The translations under genes were made by a program, and so were the position numbers. Of a stretch of DNA of 64,000 nucleotides, positions 11,787 through 21,824 are shown piece after piece. Origin of the DNA: Coniferiporia sulphurascens. Its lineage: Eukaryota > Basidiomycota > Agaricomycetes > Hymenochaetales > Hymenochaetaceae. How positions within the stretch are numbered: position 1 is the first letter of the stretch; each line of letters opens with the position of its first letter. The notes beneath the pieces are model-generated. The model made no database searches. It was not told the origin of the DNA and worked only from the letters and a program-made list of their open reading frames with translations. The stretch is from contig NBBA01000002.1 of assembly GCA_002794785.1 (NCBI GenBank), positions 992,001 through 1,056,000 of the forward strand, given 5' to 3'.

Positions 11787-13000
11787 ATCTATGGGAGTTT
11801 AGGGAAGAGAGAGAAAAGAGAAGTAAGCCAACTAAGGTAGGCCCTAGCGGTGGAATCAGTGATCTGCGGGTACTATAGCGGACTCGGGGTGTCCCGCCGG
11901 GCTCGAACGCGAGACCGAAAAAAAAGGGGCGAAATAAAAATGGGCAGAGCAAACACGGAGGAAAGAGAAGAGGGAGGAAAGGGAAATTTTAGAGAGGAAA
12001 GGAGATGGTGGGGGTTTGAGCACAAGAGTCGAAGGGGACGAGAAGATCAGCGAAACCAAGTTAGAACCCAGCCTCGCCAAAACGGGAGAGAGGTGGTTGT
12101 GGATCGAAACGGGACAGATGGCGAAGGGGGAGAAATAGAGAGGGGGAGGGGGAGAAAAGGGGTTGGCTATGCGCACAATGAGAGCGCCGTCGGAGATGGG
12201 TAGATGGTGGTAGAAGGGAAAGGTGAAAAACACCGGCGGACCTACAGACGACAATACGACTCGAGCCACCACTGGTTCTGACTCTGCTGTTGTTACTGAG
12301 CTCGGGCGGCAAGGCCTCGCGGGCCCCTGCAATATTGTTTACTCACGCAGAGAGGCTGCGGGAACACGTACTCTTGACCGCCCTCCTGCAGGTGGCCGGC
12401 TTTTCTCTGTTTCAACGGACGAGAAACAGCTTATATGAAGTGGGCGTTGCAGCGGCTTCGACACTGGAAAGTCTCGACGGAAGCTGTGCGCATACGTAAG
12501 CCCCTCGTCCCCAAGGAAAACCGTATACACCCGTGCAATTCCCGACCCACAGGCTCGGATAAATTCGATATATTTATTATATACAAGCAGAACAGCTATC
12601 CTGTCCTGACGAGGAGAGTATCTGGTACAAACTGGCTGCCGTGCATCCCTGTGCCTAGTCTGGCTGGTCCCCGCCCCCAGTCGTTCTCCCGTTTCTCCTC
12701 AGAGTCCAAGGCGAACCGCCCGTCTATTTCGATCACACGGAACTCCGGTTCACGTTCCACGCGCCCTCTATTTTTTCCCACTCTCCCCGAAGACGAACAG
12801 CCTCATTTCGGAGGGTTTACTGCGCTATTTGCGCGTGTTTGCGCGACGACGAAGAGGCGAGCCGTGGTCGCGGAGTCTCGAGCGGGCCTTGCCCGATCTC
12901 GGATTCGGAGACCCTGCACACGTTGGTTTCCGACTAAAATATGCTTGCAACACCTGTTTATCGTTTCTCCCCCGCACTTTGAGTCTCTCTGCACTTTCCT
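11787..13000. other. Divergent intergenic region with long purine-rich tract
   Basis: Between the minus-strand Snt2 gene and the plus-strand SET gene. About 11925-12225 is strongly purine-biased on the plus strand (G/A-rich runs). It probably contains both promoters and 5' UTRs, possibly an additional Snt2 5' exon. ORFs here have coding-unlike composition and were not called. Confidence 0.45.
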
Positions 13001-14197
13001 ATGTCGCAAGCCCCAGATACTGGCGGCGACATCGATCCTCGGCATCGTACCGCGCCAGCACTCCCCGCTGACGCGCCCTTGCTCTTGCTCAGGTGCTCGC
13101 CACACTCAGGCTACGGTGTCTTCGCAGCGCAACACATCCCCGCCGGTACAGAGCTCCTCGCCTCTCCCGGCCCTGCCGTCTACGTCGTCTATAACACTTT
13201 CCGGAAAGAGGTCTGCGCATGGTGCTTCCGTTACGAAAACGGGCGCAACTGGAAGTGCAGGTTCGATGCAGGTGGCGGGATGGTGTTCTGCTGCGAAGAA
13301 TGCAAGGCACAGTGGCGCGATGAGTATGGCGAGGGCGGCGTAGAGGCATATGGCGCCGTGGAAACCTTCGTGCAGAGGCAAAAACGCAGTCGAGGGTGGG
13401 TGTGCGATGAAGACTCAACTGACGCGGCCCGTCCTCCCACTGACCTCGAGATCGAGGAAGTGAGTACCGATCTTTTTTTCTCGACTCCCTTTACTTATTA
13501 TATGCAGGCATGGGACACTACTGAGAAGCAAGCAGAGCTCATCCGCACTCTTCGCCTCCCCCAATCGTCCTCACCGTCCCTACATCCCTCCAAAGCCCAA
13601 AAACAAGCCCTCGCAGACGCACTGCGCCTCCCTATCCTCGATACCGACACCCTCTTCTTCCTCCTCAGCGGCGTCCTCGCCCGCACCTCCACGTACTGGC
13701 CCTCCCTCCTCACACTCGCTCCCTCCCCACCCTACCTCTCGCTCGCCTTCCTCCGCGAAGCTACCTCCTCCTACCTCCACCTCCTCGCCGTTCTCCCACC
13801 ACAAATTCTACTCACTTCCTCCCCCAACCGCGCCTCCCTCGAAGCCGTCCTCGCCCGCGACACCGCCAACAGCTTCGGTATCTGGAGCACCGACGCCGAC
13901 GCGGATCCCTTACCAGGGTGCGTCGCGCGCGAGGACCCAGAGATGCTAGGCTACGGCACGTGGCCCTCCGCGTCGTTCTTCAACCACGCGTGCGCGCCCG
14001 CGCTAACAAAGCGTCGTACCGCGCGCCGCTGGGCGTTCGTCGCTGGGCGCGCAATAGAGGTGGGCACGGAGTGCTGCATCTCGTATATTGGAGGCGACGG
14101 GGTGTTGTTGGGCGTCGAGGAGCGTAGGAAGAAGCTGCGTGCTGGGTGGCGGTTTACGTGTGCGTGTGAGAAATGTGGGGTGGAAGCATGCGAGTGA
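13001..14197 (+). CDS. SET-domain protein with MYND-like zinc finger (SMYD/Set6-like)
   Basis: The reading frame is open for 398 codons, but 13460-13507 has all hallmarks of a 48-nt intron (GTGAGT donor, ATATGCAG acceptor) whose length is a multiple of three; removing it leaves 382 residues. The N-terminal SET half reads GYGVFAAQHIPAGTELL. An inserted Cys cluster follows (CAWCFRYE, CRF, CCEECKAQW), resembling an MYND finger. After a helical insert come the C-terminal SET motifs SFFNHACAPAL (NHxC substrate/cofactor pocket) and ECCISYIG, then a post-SET CACEKCG. This split-SET arrangement is that of SMYD/Set5/Set6-like methyltransferases, which methylate lysines using SAM. Substrate unknown. 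Pro/Ser-rich linkers and strong GC bias match neighbours. Confidence 0.83.
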   Translation: MSQAPDTGGDIDPRHRTAPALPADAPLLLLRCSPHSGYGVFAAQHIPAGTELLASPGPAVYVVYNTFRKEVCAWCFRYENGRNWKCRFDAGGGMVFCCEECKAQWRDEYGEGGVEAYGAVETFVQRQKRSRGWVCDEDSTDAARPPTDLEIEEVSTDLFFSTPFTYYMQAWDTTEKQAELIRTLRLPQSSSPSLHPSKAQKQALADALRLPILDTDTLFFLLSGVLARTSTYWPSLLTLAPSPPYLSLAFLREATSSYLHLLAVLPPQILLTSSPNRASLEAVLARDTANSFGIWSTDADADPLPGCVAREDPEMLGYGTWPSASFFNHACAPALTKRRTARRWAFVAGRAIEVGTECCISYIGGDGVLLGVEERRKKLRAGWRFTCACEKCGVEACE

Positions 14198-14800
14198 ACG
14201 CGTGTGTGTTGGCTTTCGAAAGTTGTTTCAAGGTTGTTTTCATTCATTCTTGGGTTTTTCGTTTTTTGGTTTCGGCTATAAAATTTGGGAACTGCTCATG
14301 CATGCACAGGACGACATGACCCGCGTTTTTTTCCAGGTATTTATGGGCCGAGGTAAGGAAACGAGTCCAAAGAATAGCGTGCTCAGTTTCTCCGTTTCGC
14401 AGCGGCTGCGGGATCATGATAGCGATCGCATGCGATCTGCGAAACCTCAGGTCTCTGTCGCAAAAATATTTATACCATAAGTATACTTGAGATTATCTCA
14501 TGAGACCGTTTGTTCTGACTGTATACTGCCAGCCAGCTTTTTATATTCCCGCAAATTGACATCGAGTTGATTTGCTTACTTGGGCGCAAGTAATGACGTG
14601 ACTTACGCTGTGGGCGATACTAAAGCACGGTATATGCGTATATGCGCGGGCATAATGATAAACCTACTCAGTTGATAGACCTCTAGAGTACACACAAGAC
14701 TTTCAGATGATTTACGAAAGTCTTGCTTTTGTGCTACTAATACTTTGTATTCACACTCAATGATATATGGCATACAGTAGTTTAGTTTTTATATCGGAAG
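14198..14800. other. Convergent intergenic region
   Basis: Separates the SET gene and the minus-strand TBCB gene at their 3' ends. AT-rich toward the right; GATTTACGAAAGTC-like and AATA-rich stretches only. No gene or structured RNA recognised. Confidence 0.4.
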
Positions 14801-14994
14801 TTACATCTCCTCCAACTCCTCGTCCAGATCGATCGGCGGGTAGTCGCCCACGCGTACCTTCTCAGGGCGTACGAAGCCGCCGTATGGTGCCGGACACGAG
14901 AAGTATTGTTTGCCGTTCACGCTGCAGTCGACAAACAAGCGAGTAAGCAGTAAGAAAAAGATCAGAACCGAACAACCGAAGACGATTGAAGTAG

Positions 14995-15032
<38 letters not shown>

Positions 15033-15842
15033 AGGTGCACTCACGAGCCATCGTTCTTGCCCACCGGCTCGTCGTACCGCACCCCGACCCAGGCGCCCTG
15101 CTTGGTCCCGAACTCAGTCGGGCCGACGAAGCACACGACGCCGCGTCGTACCAGTCCGCCTTCTCCGGCGGGCTCGACCTCGCAGCGCTGGCCCACCGCG
15201 ATGGCCGGGAGCGCAGCCGCCTCAGCTTCAGCGTCGGCGGAAGGTTCAGCCTGCCCGTCTGCAAACCGCCCAAGCTTGTTACGCTGCTTGTACGCAAGCA
15301 CGGTGTCCCGCCGCGCGGCGTACTCCCGATCGGACAACTCGAACTTGTCTACCTGCGAGACGTCTGTGAATTGGCCTGCGAGCGATACGCCTGGCGGGCT
15401 CATGTCTGTCACCTGTGTTTACCGCCATCCATCAGCAGGGTGTCCTCGCTCGTTTCGAAGAGAGAGTGTGTGTGTGTTATAGGGGGCAGGGAGGAAACGT
15501 ACTTTTAAGACTTGCCAGTCGCGCGGACTGTAGTACCCCAGAGGCCGCTCGTCAGAGTCCAGCGCGCCGACGGGCACTGCGTTCTCCTCCTCTGAGTCGT
15601 ACACCCGGATGAGCTGCGCCGATGCGGGTATACCAGTCACTGATTCGAGTTTCGCCTGATAGAGGTAGGATGTGTATTTTTTTGTTTTTGTTCGATACGT
15701 ATACTTAGCCTATGCCCGGTCGGAGACGGAAAACGAAGGTGCGGGGACTTGCTTTAAGCTGTTTGACGGAGAGGTGTAGGTCGAGGCGCCGCTCGGAACG
15801 CGTGTCTGGAGAGACGACGAAGACGTTGATGGATCCGGACAT
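14801..15842 (-). CDS. ALF1: Tubulin-folding cofactor B (CAP-Gly protein)
   Basis: Four exons (15842-15753, 15655-15503, 15412-15045, 14921-14801) total 732 nt, encoding 243 residues, the usual size of TBCB/Alf1. The N-terminal 80 residues form a ubiquitin-like fold region ([44 protein letters not shown]). The C-terminal CAP-Gly domain has [23 protein letters not shown] and the signature GKNDGS; the protein ends in acidic DEELEEM, like the EEY/F-type tails that fold back on CAP-Gly. Family role: with TBCE, captures alpha-tubulin in heterodimer assembly and disassembly. The first intron needs a GC donor (GCAAGT); the nearest GT would break the frame. Start 15842 faces the first BTB gene across 345 bp, implying a shared divergent promoter region. 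Confidence 0.9.
14996..15032. repeat. (GA)n simple repeat inside TBCB intron 3
   Basis: An uninterrupted run of GA dinucleotides followed by a few imperfect units, lying within the intron between exons 3 and 4 of the TBCB gene. Likely length-polymorphic between strains. Confidence 0.85.
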
Positions 15843-16187
15843 TTTTTTCTTTGTGGTTGGGTTAGAGTGCGAGGCGAGTTTGGGGCGGGAGGACGAGTGT
15901 AAGATGGTACTGTATGTAGACGATAAAGCGGAGATGGTAGACGGAGATGGTGCTTTCATCGGAATATCCCGAACGATCGGTACAGCCATCGGCCCGCGAC
16001 GCGTGCTCGGCACGTGCCCGTCGCGTCGATCCCGCGTTGATCATTTGTCTAAATTTTTCTTTCTTTTTCTTTTCTTCTTTCTAACTTTAAGTGCAACTAC
16101 ATGTACATGTACTGCCTTGAGTCTTGACAACCGTTTTCCGATCCTGGTTCACAAGTCTCCCAAGATATTGGATATTACCCACCGACC
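15843..16187. other. Divergent promoter region TBCB / BTB1
   Basis: 345 bp between oppositely oriented start codons. Contains a long T/C-rich tract on the plus strand (about 16045-16090) and a short ACATGTACATGTA palindrome near 16099. No gene seen. Confidence 0.45.
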
Positions 16188-17280
16188 ATGTCGCTGATAG
16201 CGGGCTATCCATTCGACGATATACCCTTTCTGGCCACAGAAGGCGCAATTCTGAGATCGTCAGACGGGGTCGACTTCAAGGTGTACAGAAATATACTGGC
16301 GCTCGCGTCCCCTTTCTTCAAGGATATGTTCTCCCTCCCCCAGTCAACCGAAGATGTGTCGTCGACATCAACCGAAGTCGACGCAATTTCTGGAACTCTG
16401 TCGGATCTGTCAGTAATAGACATCGCCGAGAGCAGCGACACGCTCGATACCCTCCTTCGTCTCCTCTACCCGCTTCCACCGCCCGTATTCCCTGGAACAC
16501 TCGCAAGTGGCGTCGTAAATGACTCGAATGCATTTATCAAGGGTGTAGAGCCGGTCCTCTCCGCCGCGCTCAAATACGACATGGCACTCGTCGTGAGCGC
16601 GCTCTGCGCAAAGTTAACCGAAGCAGTGGATAAAACGTTGCCTGACGGTAGCGTCGCAGACGACACTCTTGCACTACGCGTGTACGCGCTCGCTTGTCGA
16701 TATGGATTGAAGAAGAAGGCATACGCTGCGGCACACGCGACGTTACGTGGACGGGTGTCTGGAGTATTCATAGGCGAGCTGCGAGACATGTCCGCGGCGC
16801 ATTATTTCCGTCTGATCCAGTTTCACACAAAGGTGGTGGACGCGGTGACTTCCATCATCAGGACAAGCGGGCTCCCCAGACCATATGACGACATGATCAA
16901 ATGTCCGGCCTGCGAGTCCACTAGTAGTGGAGGGTATTCCAGCAGCGCTAACTACAAATGCGCCTCGTGGTGGTCCGATTTTGTTCAACAGGCCTACCCC
17001 ATCCTGCAAAAATCGCCCCGATCCACAAAAGTGTTCTCTGCGACTTTTTTGCAGGGTATGCTTGCAGACGCAGAAGCCTGCGGTAAAAAATCAACCCACT
17101 ATAACTCTAATCCGACCAACTGCAAGGATGTGCATGGAAAGTGGCAGACCATGTCTCAGTTTATACGAGATACGATCGACTCTGCAATTGCGGAGGTAAG
17201 AGCTTCAAATCTTCTGAGTGCAAGAGTTCAAACAATTAATTGTGTCCCTGAAGAATGATATTAAACTTTTCGAATTGTGA
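16188..17280 (+). CDS. BTB/POZ-domain protein, tandem copy 1
   Basis: Exon 16188-17195 plus a 27-nt terminal exon 17254-17280 (NDIKLFEL and stop), 344 residues. The BTB fold occupies roughly residues 15-135: GAILRSSDGVDFKVYRNILA, LASPFFKDMF, then DTLDTLLRLLYPLP, as in many agaricomycete BTB proteins. A helical C-terminal half follows (LALRVYALACRYGLKKKAYAAA, GELRDMSAAHYFRLIQFH), then a Cys cluster CPACE with a third Cys 20 residues on, and the shared C-terminal motif NCKDVHGKWQTMSQFIRDT. BTB domains mediate oligomerisation and Cul3 or transcription-factor contacts; the actual partner here is unknown. First of three head-to-tail paralogues, so derived by tandem duplication. Confidence 0.83.
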
Positions 17281-18165
17281 CTATTCGAAGTCTTGGAAGC
17301 ATGCTGGCATCCTTCTTTTTCAGTCATGTTAGATTTTTCTCTTTTTATGCGAGGCCTTAGACAGTGATCGGCACTTCTGCCTATTTTCAATGAGGCGGGT
17401 TGAAGAAAGCATGGTCGTGCCGAGGTTGTTATCGTCGCGTGGAGTGTCCCAACACAAATTCGTTTTTTTATATTATTATCAATTCCTCTATTTACATGAT
17501 TTATACCCCACCTTTAAGTAAGCAAAAAGTTACAGTATAGCCGTGTTTATTCGACTGCAGAAAAACTAAAACAACTTGAAACTCAGCGATATGACCGTGA
17601 CTCACTCAAAATGAGTCGAAGCACTTTTTCTGGACGTGTATCTAGCGTGACAGCAAGGAATCAAAGTTAAGGCCAGGCATTTTTCCATCACTTCAAATAG
17701 TTTTGGATAGAAAGTGAAAACGCAGCCTGGGGTGATTTTTGTCGGGCCAGTTATACTTATCCCCGTATATTTGACTACCGACGCGTGCCCAGCACGTGTC
17801 TCTAGTCCCTATGATTGTGTCGATCGAACGTTGACAATAGATAATTAACACTCACTATCACTATCTAGAGCATCTCCAGACACTTACATTGATCATTGTT
17901 TACTATTAGATAAATATAATGAACGACTAAACATAGTACGTAGTCATATGAACATGTACATGAGTAAGCTAACGATAACACAACGATAATGCCACACGAT
18001 AAAGAGCTATGATAGTTATAGTATATATAGCTCACAGTAGATGTATATAAGGAGAACTGGTCTCTACCATGAAATACATCAGTTTACACTGATAACCCCT
18101 TCTCCTCTCGCATTACCACTGCACCTCATCGTCTACCACAACGTGCGTAGATTTTAAGATTTACT
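17281..18165. other. Intergenic between BTB copies 1 and 2
   Basis: AT-rich. No gene recognised. The part from about 17990 holds the promoter of the second copy. Confidence 0.45.
18044..18050 (+). promoter_or_regulatory. TATA box of BTB copy 2
   Basis: TATATAA followed by GGAGAAC, 116 bp upstream of ATG 18166; spacing fits a TATA element with a leader of about 85 nt. Inferred from sequence only. Confidence 0.5.
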
Positions 18166-19234
18166 ATGGCACTCATAGCAAAATACCCGTTCAACGACAT
18201 ATCCCTTCCAGCAGGAGGCGCAATCTTGAGATCCTCCGATGGCGTCGACTTCAAGGTGTACAAGAACATACTGGCGCTCGCTTCCCCTTTTTTCAAAGAC
18301 ATGTTCTCCCTCCCTCAGTCAACTAAAGACTCGTCGTCAGCGTCGGGAGAGGTCGACGCAAAAACTGGCATCGTGACTCAATCGGACCCGTCCGTTGTAG
18401 AACTCGATGAGAGTTCCGATACACTTGACACACTGCTCCATTTCCTTTACCCGCTTCCGTTACCAAGACTCCGGGGAACCCTTCCCAGCGGTGTCGTCAG
18501 CAACTCGAAGGCATTTATGAAGGATATCAAGCCAGTCCTTGCCGCTGCGATCAAATACGACATGCCGCTCGTCGTGCGTGCGCTCTGTGCAAAGCTGATC
18601 GAGGCGGCGGATAAACCACTGTCTGACGGCTGTGTTGCGGACGTCACACTTGCTCTGCGCGTGTACGCGCTTGCTTGTCGATATAGGTTGAAGGAGGAGG
18701 CTTACGCTGCGGCACACGCGACACTACGTGGACGCGTGGTTGGAGTATTCATTAGCGAGCTGCGGGACATATCCGCGGCACAATATTTTCGACTAATTCA
18801 ATTCCACACGAAGGTAGTGGACACGGTGGCGTCTATCATTAGCACGAGTGGTCTTCCTAGCCCTTATGACGCTCTCGTCAAATGTCCAATCTGCGAGTCC
18901 AGCGACGGGGGAGACGAATACGAGTGCTCGACGTGGTGGACCGACTTTGTTGATCGAGCATCTCCCATTCTGCACGAATCGCCCGGATCGACGGAAGTAT
19001 ACTCCGCTGCATTTCTGCGGAATATGTTCACGAAAGCAAGCGCTTGTTACGGGAAAACGGGTTCGAATAGCGATATGAGTAACTGCCACGATGTGCACGG
19101 GAAGTGGCAGACCATGTCCCAATTTATACGGGATACAGTATCATCTGCAATTGCGCGGGTGAGATTTTGTCCCGGTGAAAGTGTCTAGATGCTCATACTC
19201 CCTACAGTATGATATTGATCTTAGCGAAATCTGA
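18166..19234 (+). CDS. BTB/POZ-domain protein, tandem copy 2
   Basis: Exon 18166-19158 plus terminal exon 19208-19234 (YDIDLSEI and stop), 339 residues. An unspliced reading would continue into the intron and end falsely at 19188. Same architecture as copy 1: BTB core GAILRSSDGVDFKVYKNILA, LASPFFKDMF, HFLYPLPLP; helical repeat-like middle (LALRVYALACRYRLKEEAYAAA, SELRDISAAQYFRLIQFH); CPICE with a downstream Cys (YECSTWW); and NCHDVHGKWQTMSQFIRDT near the end. Highly similar to its neighbours at protein and DNA level. It has its own TATA element. Function beyond BTB-mediated interaction unknown. Confidence 0.83.
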
Positions 19235-19802
19235 TCGTTCAAGTATTCGCAGTGCCAGACCTTTTTTGCTATAGATAGAATATATCCGCCGGGACGACTT
19301 TATTCCGCGGTGTGGTTCGTGCTCCAATCTGGTACCAGCGGTGCTTTTTGATATACTTCAAGAAAATCATATGATCACTCTTACTGGAGCCAACGTTCTC
19401 TCGATAACTGCTGCCGCACGCTTTTAATGAGAGAGTCTGAACTTAGATACTCTGCGGTTCTATCGGGGAATGATGATCAGTTGAAGTTCCGCGACGAGTG
19501 CCGATCTTTCGCATTTGGAAATTATTTCGAAGGTGGCTCTCATGACGTGATTTTTACACAACTCGTCGTCGCTTCTTATTCACAACTCATGGCCATAGAC
19601 CATGCTGCATTGCTGCGTCCGAACCCTCTCATTCCGCACCTTTTCAATGCTGTACATAGGTAAACGCATGTGCCGAACATTTTCCGAATGCTTATAAAAC
19701 AGTGACTGTTTGGGCAGATGGGGGCAACCTCCCAAAGGCTTATTGCATCTGGCTTTTGCACCTACCTGTCTATCGCGCACTGATAATTATCTGGCATTCA
19801 AG
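19235..19802. other. Intergenic between BTB copies 2 and 3
   Basis: No gene recognised. A GCTTATAAAACAG motif near 19690 is a plausible TATA element for copy 3, about 110 bp before ATG 19803. Confidence 0.45.
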
Positions 19803-20880
19803 ATGTTTTCTACTACCGCAGTCGTAGTGCCTTTACCTAATCCCGGGGCACCAATAATATCAACCACGGCAGCGACCTACCCGTTTACCGATTTATCTCT
19901 TCCAGCCGAAGGCGTAATCTTGAGATCCTCCGACGGTGTCGATTTCAAAGTGTACAAAAACATATTGGCGCTCGCCTCCCCTTTCTTCACGGACATGTTC
20001 TCTCTCCCACAGCCGCCCAAAGACGAGACATCGACGTCGAGTAACACCGCCGAACAACCAGCTCCGCTACAGGTGGTTGACGTCGCCGAGAATAGCGGCA
20101 CTCTCAACACCCTCTTGCGCCTAGTCTACCCGCTTCCACCTCCGACATTTCCGGGAGCTCTCGCAAGTGGGGCTATAAACAAACCGGATGTTTTTATAAA
20201 AGGGATCGAGCCAGTCTTAGCGGCCGCGCTTAAGTACGACATGTCGCTCGTCGTGCGCGCGCTCTGTGCAAAACTCATTGAAGCTGCGGAAAAGACTCTG
20301 CCTGATGGTAGCATTGCAGATGACACTCTGGCATTACGTGTCTTCGCAATTGCATGCCGCTACCGCCTTAAGGAGGAGGCCTATGCCGCGGCGCACGCGA
20401 CATTGCGGGGACGTGTGGCTGGAGTATTCTTTAGCGAACTGCGCGATATGTCTGCCGCGCACTATTTTCACCTGATCCAATTTCACACAAAGATAGTGGA
20501 CGCAGTGACGTCTATCATTAAGACTGGTAGCCTTCCCGATCCATATGCCGACCTTATCGAATGCCCGTTCTGCGATTCAACGTGGTGGTTCAATTTTGTC
20601 AAGCGATCGTTGCCTATCCTGCGCGAATCTCCCAAGTCTACGAAAGTGTTCTCAGCAGAGTTTCTGCAGGATACGTTTTCAAAGGCAAACATTTGCTGTA
20701 GAGACAGCGAGCATAGTAACTGTCGGGACGTGCACGGAAAGTGGCAGACCATGTCTCAGTTTATACGAGAAACAGTTGACTCTGCAATCACGAAGGTGAG
20801 GTTTGGTTTGTTGCTGTGCAAATATTTGAAATAACCTCATATAATCCTTGCAGAACGATATTGATCTCAGTGAACTTTGA
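19803..20880 (+). CDS. BTB/POZ-domain protein, tandem copy 3
   Basis: Exon 19803-20795 plus terminal exon 20854-20880 (NDIDLSEL and stop), 339 residues. ATG 19803 is preferred over the upstream open frame because MFSTTAVVVPLPNPG then aligns with the family start and a TATA element lies about 110 bp upstream. BTB core GVILRSSDGVDFKVYKNILA, LASPFFTDMF, LRLVYPLPPP; helical middle LALRVFAIACRYRLKEEAYAAA. It differs from copies 1 and 2 by a longer N-terminus and a shortened Cys region: CPFCDSTWWFNF directly joins the tryptophan pair, losing the loop and third Cys. Shares the C-terminal NCRDVHGKWQTMSQFIRET motif. Confidence 0.83.
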
Positions 20881-21815
20881 TTATCCGACGCCACGAGTGG
20901 CGGACTTTTTTCCATAACCAGAATAATCTTTTTTCTTTCACCCTTGTTGCTACCTCAGAGTGCTTTGGCGTTCTGAAGTATGTTTTACCGTCTCGAAATT
21001 TGGAAACACATTCCGAGGCAGATTACAAGTTTGACGCTGGTCACTTCCTCCCTGCTGAACAGCATGTCTCTGAACCCGTCTCGATTCTGCTGATGTATAT
21101 TGGTGAAGCTTATTCAGCCCCAAAGGATGATTTGGCGGACTTGAACGACTTGTGTGCGGACAGCATTCAGGCATCGTAGATGTCGTGGCAACACTTGTTT
21201 GAAGGATTTGAAGGTTCGCCAAAGACCGAAGAGAGCCAGCGTCACAGTCTCGGATGCAACTTTAAAGTCTGGGGCAGGTCCGAAAGTGGGGCTGCAAGTG
21301 TCTTTCCCCACATTTCTAATGTTAGTAGTAAGCTAGAAATTACAAGCACGCTTTCCCTATCTGACTAGATTTTATACCTCGTTGACCCTGCCTTTCTACA
21401 TTTTATAAATCTTAAGTCGCGTCGGTAGCGGTGTCTGGATCTACTAACGGGATCAGATCCGATCTTTCAGAATGACTATAATCCGCACATTCCAATTTTG
21501 ATGCCGGTTTCATACTAGAACCATACATGCACCTCTTTTCTAGAATAAAAAAATAATACAACTTCCACTGTTAGTCCATGAGTAATCTACGTGTATATAC
21601 CAAATACGGATACGGTCTTCTGTAACTCCGATATACAACATACCCTACGAAATAAATATAGTGAATAAGTGTAAATCGTACGTCCATTCCCCTCTCCTAC
21701 ATACAATGAAGATAAAAGGCGAATCGAAGAGAGACCTTGTCTTGTTACACATAATACGGATAGTCGCACTATGATAAATACACTTGTATACAGCAGCACA
21801 AAAAATAGTTGGTAA
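20881..21815. other. Intergenic, no gene seen
   Basis: Mixed, then AT-rich. Open frames here are short and lack family features. Holds the 3' ends of BTB copy 3 and of the converging membrane-protein gene. Confidence 0.4.
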
Positions 21816-21824
21816 AGGGGGTTT

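Noticed and set aside
11830..11925. A CTCGAAC-type T-loop-like motif next to an A-run, suggesting a tRNA
   Set aside because: The stems around the motif do not pair on either strand, no acceptor or anticodon arm could be built, and the A-run is on the wrong side for a terminator on the plus strand.
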